The notes under the pieces: generated by a model
Seen by the model: only the letters and a program-made list of their open reading frames with translations
What the model was told of the DNA's origin: nothing
Databases searched by the model: none
Shown here: piece by piece, positions 35,467 through 44,269 of the stretch
Numbering within the stretch: the stretch's first letter is position 1
How the letters are laid out: each line of letters opens with the position of its first letter
Translations under genes and position numbers: made by a program
Origin: CAYQXJ01 sp964421565
GTDB taxonomy: Bacteria; Planctomycetota; Brocadiia; SM23-32
Assembly: GCA_964421565.1 (NCBI GenBank)
Contig: CAYQXJ010000007.1
Coordinates: 62,001 to 126,000 of the forward strand
Direction: 5' to 3'
DNA: 64,000 nucleotides

Positions 35467-36855
35467 TTACTTGCCTATGCAGAAGCGGCTGAAGATCGCA
35501 TCCAGCAGGTCGTCCTCCGCACTCTCGCCCGTCACGCGACGGAGCTCTTCGGCCGCTTCCCGCAGGTTGAACGCCGCAAACTCGTAGCCGAAGCCGGCGT
35601 CCGCCGCATCCGCGGCCCGCTTCAACTCCCTCTTCGCCCGGTGCAGCGCCTGTCTCTGGCGAGCGTTGACGTGCAGATTCGCGGAAGATGCGTCGACCCG
35701 CCCGTCGGCAACCCATCGCCACAGCTCATCCCGAAGGTTGGCAACACCGTGGCCGGTCAGGGCGCAAGTGTGGATAGTCGGGCAATTCAGCGCTGCCGCC
35801 AGTTCTCCTTCATCCAGGAGCTGGGGCAGGTCGTGCTTGTTGAGCGCAGCGATCGTCCGTTCCGGCCGCAGCGCCCCCAGGAACTCGCTGTCGACCTGCG
35901 AGAAGGGTCGCGACCAATCCAGCACAAGGATCACGAGCTGAGCCGTTTCGAGCGCGTGACGCGCCATTTCGACGGCCGTGGCGTCCGCCCCGCCGACATC
36001 TGCCAGCACACCGGCCGTGTCCGCCAGGGCGAAGGTCACTCCCTGCACCTGGAGGCTCGCCTGCACGGTGTCACGCGTGGTGCCGGGTCGCGCATGCACG
36101 AGCGCCCTTTGCGAACCGCACAGGCGGTTCAGCAGACTTGACTTGCCGGCGTTTGGCGGGCCGCACAGCGCCACCCGCACCCCGGCGCTGTTGGCCGTGT
36201 TGCCGTGCGCCTCACGTATCAGCCCGCCGGCCACCTGGGCAAGGAGCTCGCACCGGCGGACAATCTCACCTGGGTCAATCAACTCGATGCCGTGCGGCGC
36301 GAAGTCAAGCGCCGCCTCCACTTCAGTGCGCAGATGCCGGATGCCATCGAGCAGCTCCGCACAGTGCCCGCTGAGGTTACCCTCCAGCGCGGCAGCCGCC
36401 GTCAGGAGCTCCGACCTGTCCCGTGCACGGATCACGGCCAAGACGGCCTCCGCCTGGCTCAGGTCGATCCGTCCGTTCAGGAACGCCCGGCGGGTGAACT
36501 CCCCCGGTTCTGACAGCCTCACGCTGTCCGAGCCGCGTTCCAGCAGATCGTCCACCACCATGTCCAGCACGGCAGGTGCACCCGGCACATGTAGTTCCAC
36601 CACGTCCTCGCGGGTGTAGGAATGCGGTGCGAGCATGACGTAGAGAGTCGCGGGGACGGGAACCGTCGGACAGCGCAACCGGTAGCCGACCTCCAGCGCC
36701 CGGTAGCTGGCCAGTTCGCTCGTCTCTGCGCCGCCCTCGACAACCGTGGCCGCCCGCACGATCGGCACGGCCGCATCGCCGCTGAGCCTTACAATGCCAC
36801 GCGGAGCAGCGCCGGCGGGCGTGCTGACGGCGATGATCGTGTCAGTCCGGCTCAC
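35467..36855 (-). CDS. mnmE: tRNA modification GTPase MnmE
   Basis: A 462-residue protein that with MnmG makes the cmnm5U/nm5U modification at tRNA wobble uridine. Seen are the N-terminal tetrahydrofolate-binding part (DTIIAVSTPAGAAPRGIVRLSG), the inserted G domain (GPPNAGKSSLLNRLCG, DTAG, a variant NKHD) and the C-terminal FCIGK motif holding the Cys of the active site. The length is normal. Its start codon lies within the end of the dehydrogenase gene (14-base overlap). mnmG is not in this window. Confidence 0.96.
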   Translation of the reverse strand: MSRTDTIIAVSTPAGAAPRGIVRLSGDAAVPIVRAATVVEGGAETSELASYRALEVGYRLRCPTVPVPATLYVMLAPHSYTREDVVELHVPGAPAVLDMVVDDLLERGSDSVRLSEPGEFTRRAFLNGRIDLSQAEAVLAVIRARDRSELLTAAAALEGNLSGHCAELLDGIRHLRTEVEAALDFAPHGIELIDPGEIVRRCELLAQVAGGLIREAHGNTANSAGVRVALCGPPNAGKSSLLNRLCGSQRALVHARPGTTRDTVQASLQVQGVTFALADTAGVLADVGGADATAVEMARHALETAQLVILVLDWSRPFSQVDSEFLGALRPERTIAALNKHDLPQLLDEGELAAALNCPTIHTCALTGHGVANLRDELWRWVADGRVDASSANLHVNARQRQALHRAKRELKRAADAADAGFGYEFAAFNLREAAEELRRVTGESAEDDLLDAIFSRFCIGK

Positions 36856-38161
36856 TGCTCGGGTCCCCTCTCAGATCATCGCGCGAGAGCAGGTAGCGCT
36901 CGGCCTTTGCGTTCCAGAGGCCGTTGGCGCTCTCCACCAGCCGGGCAAGCTCGGCGAAGGCCGACTTCAGCGGTTCGCCGACCTGGTCCACGCGTTGCGC
37001 GAACTCCGCGATCGGGGTCAGGGGCATTTCAACGTGAGTGTAGATGAGCTTCTTACCCCCGGGGATGTCGGGCAGGTCCAGGATAGCCTGTGCTGCGGCG
37101 TCGAGCCCCCCGACGTGGGTCACCATGCCGGCCGGGTCTACGCGCCCCTGGCTCATCAGGTCGAGGGCGATGCGCATGTCCTCGGTGTTGCCGCCGCTGG
37201 TGCCCACAAGGTGGTGCTCCTCGTAGTGAACGTCATAGAAGTTGATTCGGGCAGTGAAGTCCTTGCGCGGTGGGCCGGCGAAGAAGTTCAGGCAGCCGTT
37301 GCGCCCCAACAGGGAATCCGCCTGCTCAATGAGGGCCTCGCCGGGGTAGAAGACGAAGACGTCGTCCATCATTTCGCCCTCAGTGAACCCTTCGACCCAG
37401 CGTCCGAACTGCCCCGGTCCGCCATCGACGTCCGCCGGGTTGACAAACACCAGTTCCACGCCCTCCCGGGCGGCCTGCTGCGGCGGGAACATGGTCTCTG
37501 CGCGTGCGAGCCGGGCCGGGTCGATGTCCGTTACCACCAGCCTGCGCGGGTTGCGCGGTCCGTGCAGCGCCCAGTCGATGGCCCCGAACCCCATAGGGCC
37601 GGCTGCCGCGAGCAGGGCGCAGTTGCCACCCTCGCGGATGCCCATCTGGTGCTCGTAAGTGCCGGGAGCCCAGTGGTACTGGGCGCGGAAGGCGCCCACA
37701 ACACACGACATCGGCTCCGCCAGGGAAGCCTTGAAGAAGGCGTCGCCGGAGTATGGGAGCAGGCAGTCCTGGATCATCACCTCCGGGGGGATGAGAATCC
37801 GCGTAGCGTTGCCGCCGATCCACCGGTAGGAGTAGCCGGGCGCATCGGTGGAGCCCTCATACATCAGGGCGGGTTGCACGGCGAACATAGCGCCGGGCCG
37901 GAACCGGTCCTTCCAGCGGTCACCGACCTGGAGGATGCGGCCGGCGAACTCGTGGCCGAGGATGGTGGGGTTCTCGGCCACATCGTCGGGCACCCTTTTG
38001 TGTTCCGGTCCCTGTTCCGCCGCTTTGTGTGAGGACATGCAGATGCTGTTGCTGACCAGCTCCGCCAGTATCTCATCGTCCCGCATTTCGGGCAGGTCGA
38101 AGCTCTCCAGGCGCAAGTCCCTTTTGCCGTATATCCTGAGTGCTCGCGTACGCACCGTCAT
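36842..38161 (-). CDS. Zinc-type alcohol/polyol dehydrogenase, SorE-like
   Basis: A 439-residue medium-chain dehydrogenase/reductase. The catalytic-domain motif NPTILGHEFAG and a Rossmann-like part (AAAGPMGFGAIDWALHG, then VVTDIDPARL) are visible. The layout resembles L-sorbose-1-phosphate reductase (SorE) and related sugar-phosphate oxidoreductases. The usual structural-zinc Cys cluster is not obvious, so metal use is unsure. The length is above the usual 350-410. It is upstream of mnmE with overlap, and has its own promoter. Confidence 0.75.
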   Translation of the reverse strand: MTVRTRALRIYGKRDLRLESFDLPEMRDDEILAELVSNSICMSSHKAAEQGPEHKRVPDDVAENPTILGHEFAGRILQVGDRWKDRFRPGAMFAVQPALMYEGSTDAPGYSYRWIGGNATRILIPPEVMIQDCLLPYSGDAFFKASLAEPMSCVVGAFRAQYHWAPGTYEHQMGIREGGNCALLAAAGPMGFGAIDWALHGPRNPRRLVVTDIDPARLARAETMFPPQQAAREGVELVFVNPADVDGGPGQFGRWVEGFTEGEMMDDVFVFYPGEALIEQADSLLGRNGCLNFFAGPPRKDFTARINFYDVHYEEHHLVGTSGGNTEDMRIALDLMSQGRVDPAGMVTHVGGLDAAAQAILDLPDIPGGKKLIYTHVEMPLTPIAEFAQRVDQVGEPLKSAFAELARLVESANGLWNAKAERYLLSRDDLRGDPSSEPD

Positions 38162-38211
38162 TGTGATGGCCCTTTCGTGAACCGCAGAAGGAATCGGCCG
38201 GACAGTTACTG

Positions 38212-38239
38212 ATTATAGCGGCCGGCGGAAGTCGCACAA
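38212..38239 (-). promoter_or_regulatory. Sigma-70-type promoter for the dehydrogenase-mnmE pair
   Basis: Minus-strand TTGTGC (weak -35), a 16-base spacer and a perfect TATAAT, with a predicted start about 45 bases before the ATG. Confidence 0.5.
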
Positions 38240-38253
38240 ACGGGAGGACGCCT

Positions 38254-38559
38254 TCACTGTTGATCGGCCGCCAGATGAAACTGCACGTGCACGTGGCCGA
38301 TCTTGATCACATCACCATCGAAGAGCATGCTCTTTGTGACGCTGCGGCCGTTGACAACCGTGCCGTTGTGGCTGTCCTTGTCAACAACCCAGTAGAACTC
38401 GCCGTCGTAATCCACGCGACAGTGCTCGCGGGAGACAGCTTGATCATCGATGACCAGATCGTTCTCGCTGTCCCGCCCTATGGTAAGGGAGCCGAGGCGG
38501 TCAATAGGCAACGTCTCGCCGGCGCGAGGGCCATTCTGCACTTCGAGTTGTGCGGTCAT
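38254..38559 (-). CDS. Stand-alone FHA domain protein
   Basis: A 101-residue protein that is almost wholly one forkhead-associated domain: LTIGRDSENDLVIDD, VSREHCRVDY and DSHNGTVVNG, with the Arg, Ser and Asn that bind phosphothreonine. It would read the output of a Ser/Thr kinase. It is the last of four same-strand genes, 23 bases after the FHA-pseudokinase gene, and is probably translated from the same message. Confidence 0.88.
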   Translation of the reverse strand: MTAQLEVQNGPRAGETLPIDRLGSLTIGRDSENDLVIDDQAVSREHCRVDYDGEFYWVVDKDSHNGTVVNGRSVTKSMLFDGDVIKIGHVHVQFHLAADQQ

Positions 38560-38582
38560 CTCAACTCGCGCTCAGCGGCCGT

Positions 38583-39794
38583 TCAGGTCTGAGCGGTCGC
38601 TGTCTCCAGGGCTTCCAGCATCTCGGCCGGGGTTCCGTAACGTTCGTAATCCGACATGGCCTGGCGAATGACTTCACAGACGGCCTCCGGCACCTTGGGG
38701 TTGAGATCCCGCGGGTCGTGCACTTCGCGCTCGAACGCACTGCTGGGCTTGTTCGCCGGCAGTCGGCGTCCGAAGGGAGCCTGGCCGCAGACCATGAAGT
38801 AGAGCACGGCGCCCGCGCCGAAGATATCCGCCTTCTGATCGGCAACGACGGGGTATGCGATCAGCTCCGGGGCGGCGAATGCCGGGTCTACCTGGAGGCT
38901 GCCATCCATCACGCGCGTAACTTGGGCTTCCTTCCGACCAGCCAGGGGTTTAACCAGGTCATAGTCGGTCAGCTTCGCCTGCATCTGTTCGGTGACGATG
39001 ATATTGTCCGGGCGCACTGCGCGGAAGACCAACTGCTGCTCGTAGGCATATTGCAGGGCTTCGAGGACCTGGCGGGCGATCCGCAGGGCCGGCTCGAGGG
39101 CCATGGGGCCTCCCTTCATCTCGACCAGCTCCTGCAGGTTCCGGCCGCTCACGTACTCCATGGCGATGTAGTACCAGTTCCTATACCTGCCGCCTTTGTA
39201 CACCCGCACGAAGTTGGGCTGTTGCAGGTGTGCGGCATGGCGAGCGCCACGGATGAAGCGGTTCTGATCCTCTATGGTGATGACGCTGACGGGCTTGAGC
39301 ACCTTCAGGGCCATCATGCGCCCGGTCGCAGTGTCCCTCGCGCGGTAGATGAACGAATGCTCGCCGGCGAACAGGACCTTGCGCAAGATGAATCCGGCAA
39401 ACTCCTGGCTGACCATGCGCCGCATGCGCTGATCGACGTCTTCCTGCTCCACCAGTTCGCCGCCGTCGCTCACGCCGGCCCGCGAGGAGTCCGGCATGAC
39501 CACGCGCAGCTCGTGGCTTCCCACGATGACGCTGTCGCCGTCCCTCAGTTCGGTGCGCTCGCGGATGATCTGGTTGTTGACGCGCGTGCCGTTACGGCTG
39601 CCCAGGTCCTGCAGATACAGGTGACCGTTCTTGTATGTAAACTGGCAATGGCGTCGCGAAAGCTGAGGGTCGGATATGCGTATCTGGCAGAAGGCTCCTC
39701 GCCCGAGCCAAACTTCTTCCTCCTCCTCAGCGGGCGGGATCTCGTACTCGAAATTGGCCTGCCTGCCGACCTCCACTCGAAGTCGAGGATTCAT
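38583..39794 (-). CDS. FHA domain-Ser/Thr pseudokinase fusion
   Basis: A 403-residue protein. Residues 25-100 are an FHA domain (LSRRHCQF, GSRNGTRVN). Residues 135-395 are a protein-kinase fold with the ATP-binding Lys (MALKVLKP, K164) and an APE motif, but the catalytic HRD triplet reads FRA (257-259) and DFG reads DYD (277-279). The general base Asp is missing, so phosphotransfer is unlikely; nucleotide or partner binding may persist. GGGAG lies 9 bases before the ATG. It lies between an active kinase and a stand-alone FHA protein. Confidence 0.85.
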   Translation of the reverse strand: MNPRLRVEVGRQANFEYEIPPAEEEEEVWLGRGAFCQIRISDPQLSRRHCQFTYKNGHLYLQDLGSRNGTRVNNQIIRERTELRDGDSVIVGSHELRVVMPDSSRAGVSDGGELVEQEDVDQRMRRMVSQEFAGFILRKVLFAGEHSFIYRARDTATGRMMALKVLKPVSVITIEDQNRFIRGARHAAHLQQPNFVRVYKGGRYRNWYYIAMEYVSGRNLQELVEMKGGPMALEPALRIARQVLEALQYAYEQQLVFRAVRPDNIIVTEQMQAKLTDYDLVKPLAGRKEAQVTRVMDGSLQVDPAFAAPELIAYPVVADQKADIFGAGAVLYFMVCGQAPFGRRLPANKPSSAFEREVHDPRDLNPKVPEAVCEVIRQAMSDYERYGTPAEMLEALETATAQT

Positions 39795-39868
39795 GCCCGG
39801 CTGCTCCCTTTAGCGCCCTGCCAGCACTGCCCGCGATGCGGCCGTGCGCCGCCATTCAGGAATGCGCG

Positions 39869-40741
39869 CTATTCCTGCCGCGAGAGCGCAATCTTCACAG
39901 CGGCCCTCATGTCTTTCATCACATCGTGCATCGACTTATAGCGCATACTGCGGTCTTTTGCAATGCATTTCTCGATCGTCTGTTCGAGCTCCTCCGGCAG
40001 TGCAGGGTCCACCTCGCGCAGACGCAGCGGCTTGATGTTCAGGTGGTCCTGCATGCGGCGTGTGCGCTTGCCCGCCCACGGCAGTGGGCGTCGCGAGGTG
40101 AGTATCTCGAACACGGACATTCCGTACGCATAGATGTCCGTGCGTACGTCGAGGGGGCGGTTGCGCACCTGCTCCGGTGACATGTAGCTGGCGGTTCCCG
40201 CCCGCGAGACGTACTGTCGCTCCTTCAGTTCAAGGGGCACACACAGCCCGAAGTCGATGACCTTGGCAACGCGTCCCGAACCGAACAGCACGTTCTTCGG
40301 GCAGAAGTCGCGGTGTATCAGGCCCTGATCGTGGATGTAGGTAAGTCCGCGGCCTATCTGCAGGCAGATGTCGAACCGGCTTTCCCGCACGCGTTCCGAT
40401 TCCAGCACGATCTGGTGCTGCAGGTTCGGCCCGTCCACGTACTCCATGACGATGTAGTATGAACCGCGACCCGCCCGGCCGTACTCGTAAGTTTTAACGA
40501 CGTTCGGATGGTCGAGGCGAAGGGCGATCTCGCCCTCTTCGGTCTCGAATATCTCCTTGAACTGCTCCATCATTTCGACCGATTCGGGGGTCAGCACCTT
40601 GACGGCATAGATCTGGTCATCTTCCGGGTTGCGGGCTTTCCAGACTATGCTCATCCCGCCCCGGGCAACCTCCTCCAGAAGCTCGTAACCCCCGTATTTG
40701 CTGTTGTCCCGGGAGAAGAGAAAGTCGAGGATTCCGCCCAT
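39869..40741 (-). CDS. Hanks-type Ser/Thr protein kinase
   Basis: A 290-residue cytoplasmic kinase without membrane segment or sensor domain. All key parts are intact: a Gly-rich loop ARGGMSIVWKA, AVKVL (K48), HRDFCPKN (143-150), DFGL (163-166), GTASYMSPE and a C-lobe DIYAYGMSVFEIL. It is the only kinase in the cluster predicted to be active, and would probably phosphorylate Thr on itself or its FHA/pseudokinase neighbours. GGTGGA precedes the ATG. No phosphatase gene is in the cluster. Confidence 0.92.
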   Translation of the reverse strand: MGGILDFLFSRDNSKYGGYELLEEVARGGMSIVWKARNPEDDQIYAVKVLTPESVEMMEQFKEIFETEEGEIALRLDHPNVVKTYEYGRAGRGSYYIVMEYVDGPNLQHQIVLESERVRESRFDICLQIGRGLTYIHDQGLIHRDFCPKNVLFGSGRVAKVIDFGLCVPLELKERQYVSRAGTASYMSPEQVRNRPLDVRTDIYAYGMSVFEILTSRRPLPWAGKRTRRMQDHLNIKPLRLREVDPALPEELEQTIEKCIAKDRSMRYKSMHDVMKDMRAAVKIALSRQE

Positions 40742-40851
40742 GATTCCACCAGAAGCTGCAGAATGTATTTGGATGTATTACGAGTTCTCTAATTCCCCGC
40801 ATGCGCGTACGCCCGCTGCCACCGTCACAGACAGGGCCGGCCTGTCACAAG

Positions 40852-42165
40852 CTACCGTCCCTCATCTCGCCCGCTGATCGACCTGTAGATCCGCGTTGCG
40901 CCTACCCGAAGGACATCGCGTAGCCCGAGCTCCACGCTGTCTATGCGTTCACCATTCACGAACGTGCCATTCGTGCTGCCCGGGTCCTCCACATAGATCC
41001 GTCCGTCTGATCTGCTGATCTGGCAATGCTGGCGCGAGATTGCCGGATCCATCAGGACGACCTCGGCGAAATCGGGATCTCGGCCGATGTGTATCGACTC
41101 ACCTTCTCGCACAACGAAGAAACGCCCGGCGTGAGCCCCATCCCATATGTAGAAGGCCGTTAGCTCCGAAGGCGCGGCCGCGTCGGCGGCGCCCTGGTCT
41201 TCCGAATCCAATTCCGGCAGGTCTTCCGCCGCGGGAACGGTCCAGAACGAGGATTCGTCATCTTCCACGGAAACCTGCATGGTGCTGAGCGCCCCGACGG
41301 CGCCCGCTCCGTGCACGCTCGGCCCACGCGCCGAGCCCCGCAACAGCATGGCACTCGCCAGCTCGACGACCAGCTCCCCCGGGCTCTCAAACGCCCCGGG
41401 CGTCAGCAGACCGCGCACTATCTCTACCGTGTGCGCACTGATGCTCTGCTCCGAGTCCGCCATCTGTGGGCAGACCTCCCGTACCAACCGCTCGCAGTAC
41501 TGTCTCTCGCTCTCCTGCTCTTCCCAGGCGGGCACGTTCACGCCCAGCATTTCCACAGTCAGCAGCGCCAGGCCCAGGAAGTCCTGCTGGAGCCGTTCCG
41601 GCCCCACCTGCAGCGGTTGTCCAGAGCGCAACAGATCGGCGACCGTCTCGTTGCTCTCCTGGGGCTCGTCCCGGGGCGGCTCAGAGCAGATGGTGGGCTC
41701 GGCCACGATGGCGCCTACCGCGAAATCGCTGAGCTTAACCCGCTCGTCCGAGACGATGAACACGTTCCCGCTGTGCAGGTTGCCATGGAAGAAACCCAGA
41801 TCGCGTGCCTTGTCAAGGGCCTGCGCAGCCTGCCGCACGAAGAGTATGGCCTGCTTCTCCGCGAATACTTCCCCGCTGTCCAGCCGCTCGGCCAGGGTCG
41901 GGGACTTCATCAGTTCCATTGCGAGGTAGACACGACCGGACTCCTCGCCGGCCTCCTTGACACGCACGATCGAGGGATGGGCCACGTGGCAGAGCGCCTC
42001 GAAAACGGCGAGCATGGCCTCGCGCTGGCCGGCTTCGGCAGGAACGGCGTCCGGGTTGAGCACGCGCAGAGCGTACTGCTCCGCCCCGCTGCTGGCCAGA
42101 TACACGGTGCTGTACGGCCCACCGCCTATCTGCTCCCCAAGTGTGAACTCGCCGAGTTGCTCCAT
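40852..42165 (-). CDS. Ser/Thr pseudokinase-FHA domain fusion
   Basis: A 437-residue protein with the reverse domain order of its paralogue: kinase fold first (about 7-275), FHA last (about 336-427, IHIGRDPDF, SRQHCQI, GSTNGTFVNG). The ATP Lys is Arg (YALRVL, R34), HRD reads HGN (127-129) and DFG reads DFA (147-149). Loss of both the Lys and the catalytic Asp argues for a pseudokinase. An acidic/Ser-rich linker (about 298-332) could carry phosphosites. ATG at 42165 has GGAGG 5 bases upstream. It is the first gene of the four-gene set. Confidence 0.85.
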   Translation of the reverse strand: MEQLGEFTLGEQIGGGPYSTVYLASSGAEQYALRVLNPDAVPAEAGQREAMLAVFEALCHVAHPSIVRVKEAGEESGRVYLAMELMKSPTLAERLDSGEVFAEKQAILFVRQAAQALDKARDLGFFHGNLHSGNVFIVSDERVKLSDFAVGAIVAEPTICSEPPRDEPQESNETVADLLRSGQPLQVGPERLQQDFLGLALLTVEMLGVNVPAWEEQESERQYCERLVREVCPQMADSEQSISAHTVEIVRGLLTPGAFESPGELVVELASAMLLRGSARGPSVHGAGAVGALSTMQVSVEDDESSFWTVPAAEDLPELDSEDQGAADAAAPSELTAFYIWDGAHAGRFFVVREGESIHIGRDPDFAEVVLMDPAISRQHCQISRSDGRIYVEDPGSTNGTFVNGERIDSVELGLRDVLRVGATRIYRSISGRDEGR

Positions 42166-42219
42166 TCTCGCCTCCGTAATCCCACCCGTCGGCGCGACGG
42201 GCGTTCTCACATGTGCAAT

Positions 42220-42247
42220 ATGTTAGCCATTGTCGATGCCAAGTCAA
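42220..42247 (-). promoter_or_regulatory. Sigma-70-type promoter of the kinase/FHA operon
   Basis: Minus-strand TTGACT, a 16-base spacer and TAACAT, with a predicted start about 48 bases before the first gene. Confidence 0.5.
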
Positions 42248-42338
42248 CCGGCCGCCGGCCAGAACCGCGCCTTCAGCGCTCTGCGCTGGCGGGCGAGAAC
42301 GCATGTGCCCGCATCAGTCTGCAACCGGCCTGTGGTGT

Positions 42339-44126
42339 TCAGAACGCAGAATGCGATACGAGGCGCCACACAAGCGCGGCGAGCCCGGCTGCATAGAGTT
42401 CCCCGTCCACCAGGCCCTCCATCCATTCGGCCTCCAGCCTCTTGCGGCTGGTAATCAAATGGCATGCCACGCCATATGCAACAACAATCAACATGCCAAA
42501 CGCAAGGGACGTGAGTCTGCCGCTCCAACCCCCGAGGACCAGCACGACCATCAGGACCAGGGTGAGCAGCGAATAGAGGCGTCCGCCGGCACGAGGGCCG
42601 AGGTAGCCGGCAAGGGTCTCCCTGCCGACCAGGCGGTCCCCCTCCAGGTAGCACAGGTCCAGGGCGAGAGTCCGGCGGAACGCAATGCAGAAGCAGGCCG
42701 CGAACGCCAGGCCGGCTGATGCCCAGGCCCCGCCCTGCGCCTGAGTCGCAGGCACAAGCGCCGCCAGGCTCGCATATGCCAGGCTGACAAACAACTCCTT
42801 CGAGCCTGGTATGCGTTCCAGGCTGGTCAGGCCGGTCAGGTCGGCCACACGTCGCGGCAAGCGAACCTGGTAGAGCACGCCCGCCGTGGTGCCCACGAGC
42901 ACGAGCCCGAAGGCCAGGGGCCCCAGCGCGTAGGACGCCAGCAATGCGACAACCCCTGCCCCGGCCGCCACGGCTACCAGCTTGCGCTCATTGCGCAGGA
43001 AAAAGTCCGCGCGCGAGGGTTCGCTCAGATACAGAGTACCCCGACGCATGTACTGGTTGATCAGATGCTGGGAGAGGACGAACAGGAGTGCGACAACAAC
43101 ACAGAGCCCGAGGTTCGGCACCGCCACAGGCAGCAACCTCGCCCCTGCATACGCCAGCGCACCGGCTCCGCCCGCTGCGAAGATGTCTGCGTCTACCACT
43201 GCGCGAAAGACGCTCCGGGCCAGATAGGCTGCGAGGCTGGAACGCCGACGGTGCGCGTCCTCCAGCCGGCGTATCACCCGCCGTATCATCCAGTTCGGCG
43301 TGGACGCCCCAGCCGTCAGCCCCACCCGTCGGTGCGAGAGGATCGCGTCCACATCCAGGGCGCTCTCCGTCTCCACGTGATAGGTCGGCACGCCCGCCGC
43401 CGAGCTTATCTCCGCCAGGCGTCTGGTGTTCGCACTGTGCAGCCCCCCTACCACGATCATGGCATCCACGTCGGCAGCCAGTTCTCGCACTTCGTCTTGA
43501 CGTAGGCCCGTTGACCGACAGATGGTGTCGAATGCCTCACACTGCGGGTAGCGCCTCTGAACGGCTTCCACTATACGCAGGAAGAGTTCCTGGTCCTGGG
43601 TTGTCTGCGCCACGACCACCACCTGTTCCGCGTCGGGCAGGGATTCCACCTCCTGAGGGTTGCTGACCACATGCCCCCTGTCTGCTGCGTAGCTCAGCAC
43701 GCCTTCCACCTCCGCGTGGCCACGGTCGCCGACGACGATGCAGAGGCTGCCCCTGCGGGCATACTCTTCCACAATCCGTTGCACGCGTCGCACGTGCGGA
43801 CACGTAGCGTCCAAGAGACTCTGCCAGTTCTGGCGCAGTTCATCCTGCTCCGTCCGCGAGAGCCCGTGGGCCCGGATGACGGCGGTACCGCCCCTTTCTC
43901 GCGCTGAGTGGTCCATGACGCTAATGCCCCTTCTCTCCAGCACTTGCAGCACTTGCTCGTTATGGATCAACGGGCCATGAGTCTTGATGGGGGCTGTGCA
44001 GCGCGGGTCCTCCGCGGCGTCCATAACCATCCGGACGGCGCGGCGCACACCCATGCAGAAACCCGCTGTTCGAGCGAGCACGATCTCGAACTCCCTGGCC
44101 GCCATCAACCGCGTTTCCCGTTGCAT
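42339..44126 (-). CDS. ispH: IspH fused to a UbiA-like prenyltransferase domain
   Basis: A 595-residue protein. Residues 1-295 are 4-hydroxy-3-methylbut-2-enyl diphosphate reductase, the last MEP-pathway step, with Fe-S ligands C24 (GFCMGV), C109 (DATCPHV) and C203 (DTICRST), HGPLIHN and GASTP. Residues 300-595 hold about eight membrane helices and UbiA-type features (RIPGSKELFVSLAYA, DLCYLEGDRLVGR). The first Asp-rich UbiA motif is not clear (NQYMRR in that region). No stop lies between the parts, so it couples IPP/DMAPP formation to membrane prenyl transfer; the acceptor is unknown. An alternative start is the ATG at 44105. Confidence 0.87.
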   Translation of the reverse strand: MQRETRLMAAREFEIVLARTAGFCMGVRRAVRMVMDAAEDPRCTAPIKTHGPLIHNEQVLQVLERRGISVMDHSARERGGTAVIRAHGLSRTEQDELRQNWQSLLDATCPHVRRVQRIVEEYARRGSLCIVVGDRGHAEVEGVLSYAADRGHVVSNPQEVESLPDAEQVVVVAQTTQDQELFLRIVEAVQRRYPQCEAFDTICRSTGLRQDEVRELAADVDAMIVVGGLHSANTRRLAEISSAAGVPTYHVETESALDVDAILSHRRVGLTAGASTPNWMIRRVIRRLEDAHRRRSSLAAYLARSVFRAVVDADIFAAGGAGALAYAGARLLPVAVPNLGLCVVVALLFVLSQHLINQYMRRGTLYLSEPSRADFFLRNERKLVAVAAGAGVVALLASYALGPLAFGLVLVGTTAGVLYQVRLPRRVADLTGLTSLERIPGSKELFVSLAYASLAALVPATQAQGGAWASAGLAFAACFCIAFRRTLALDLCYLEGDRLVGRETLAGYLGPRAGGRLYSLLTLVLMVVLVLGGWSGRLTSLAFGMLIVVAYGVACHLITSRKRLEAEWMEGLVDGELYAAGLAALVWRLVSHSAF

Positions 44127-44148
44127 TGGAAGGGGTATATCCCTGACA

Positions 44149-44178
44149 ATTGTATCTGTGGCGCAGAAGTCGTGTCAA
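44149..44178 (-). promoter_or_regulatory. Sigma-70-type promoter of ispH-ubiA
   Basis: Minus-strand perfect TTGACA, an 18-base spacer and TACAAT. The predicted start near 44142 gives a very short leader to 44126, or 37 bases to the alternative ATG at 44105. Confidence 0.6.
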
Positions 44179-44269
44179 AGAGTGCGGCATTGGGCATGCG
44201 GGGTAGCCCGCTACCAACAGGCCGAACTCGCGCCCGGGACGGCCTTCCTCTGCTGCATCTGCAGGTTCC

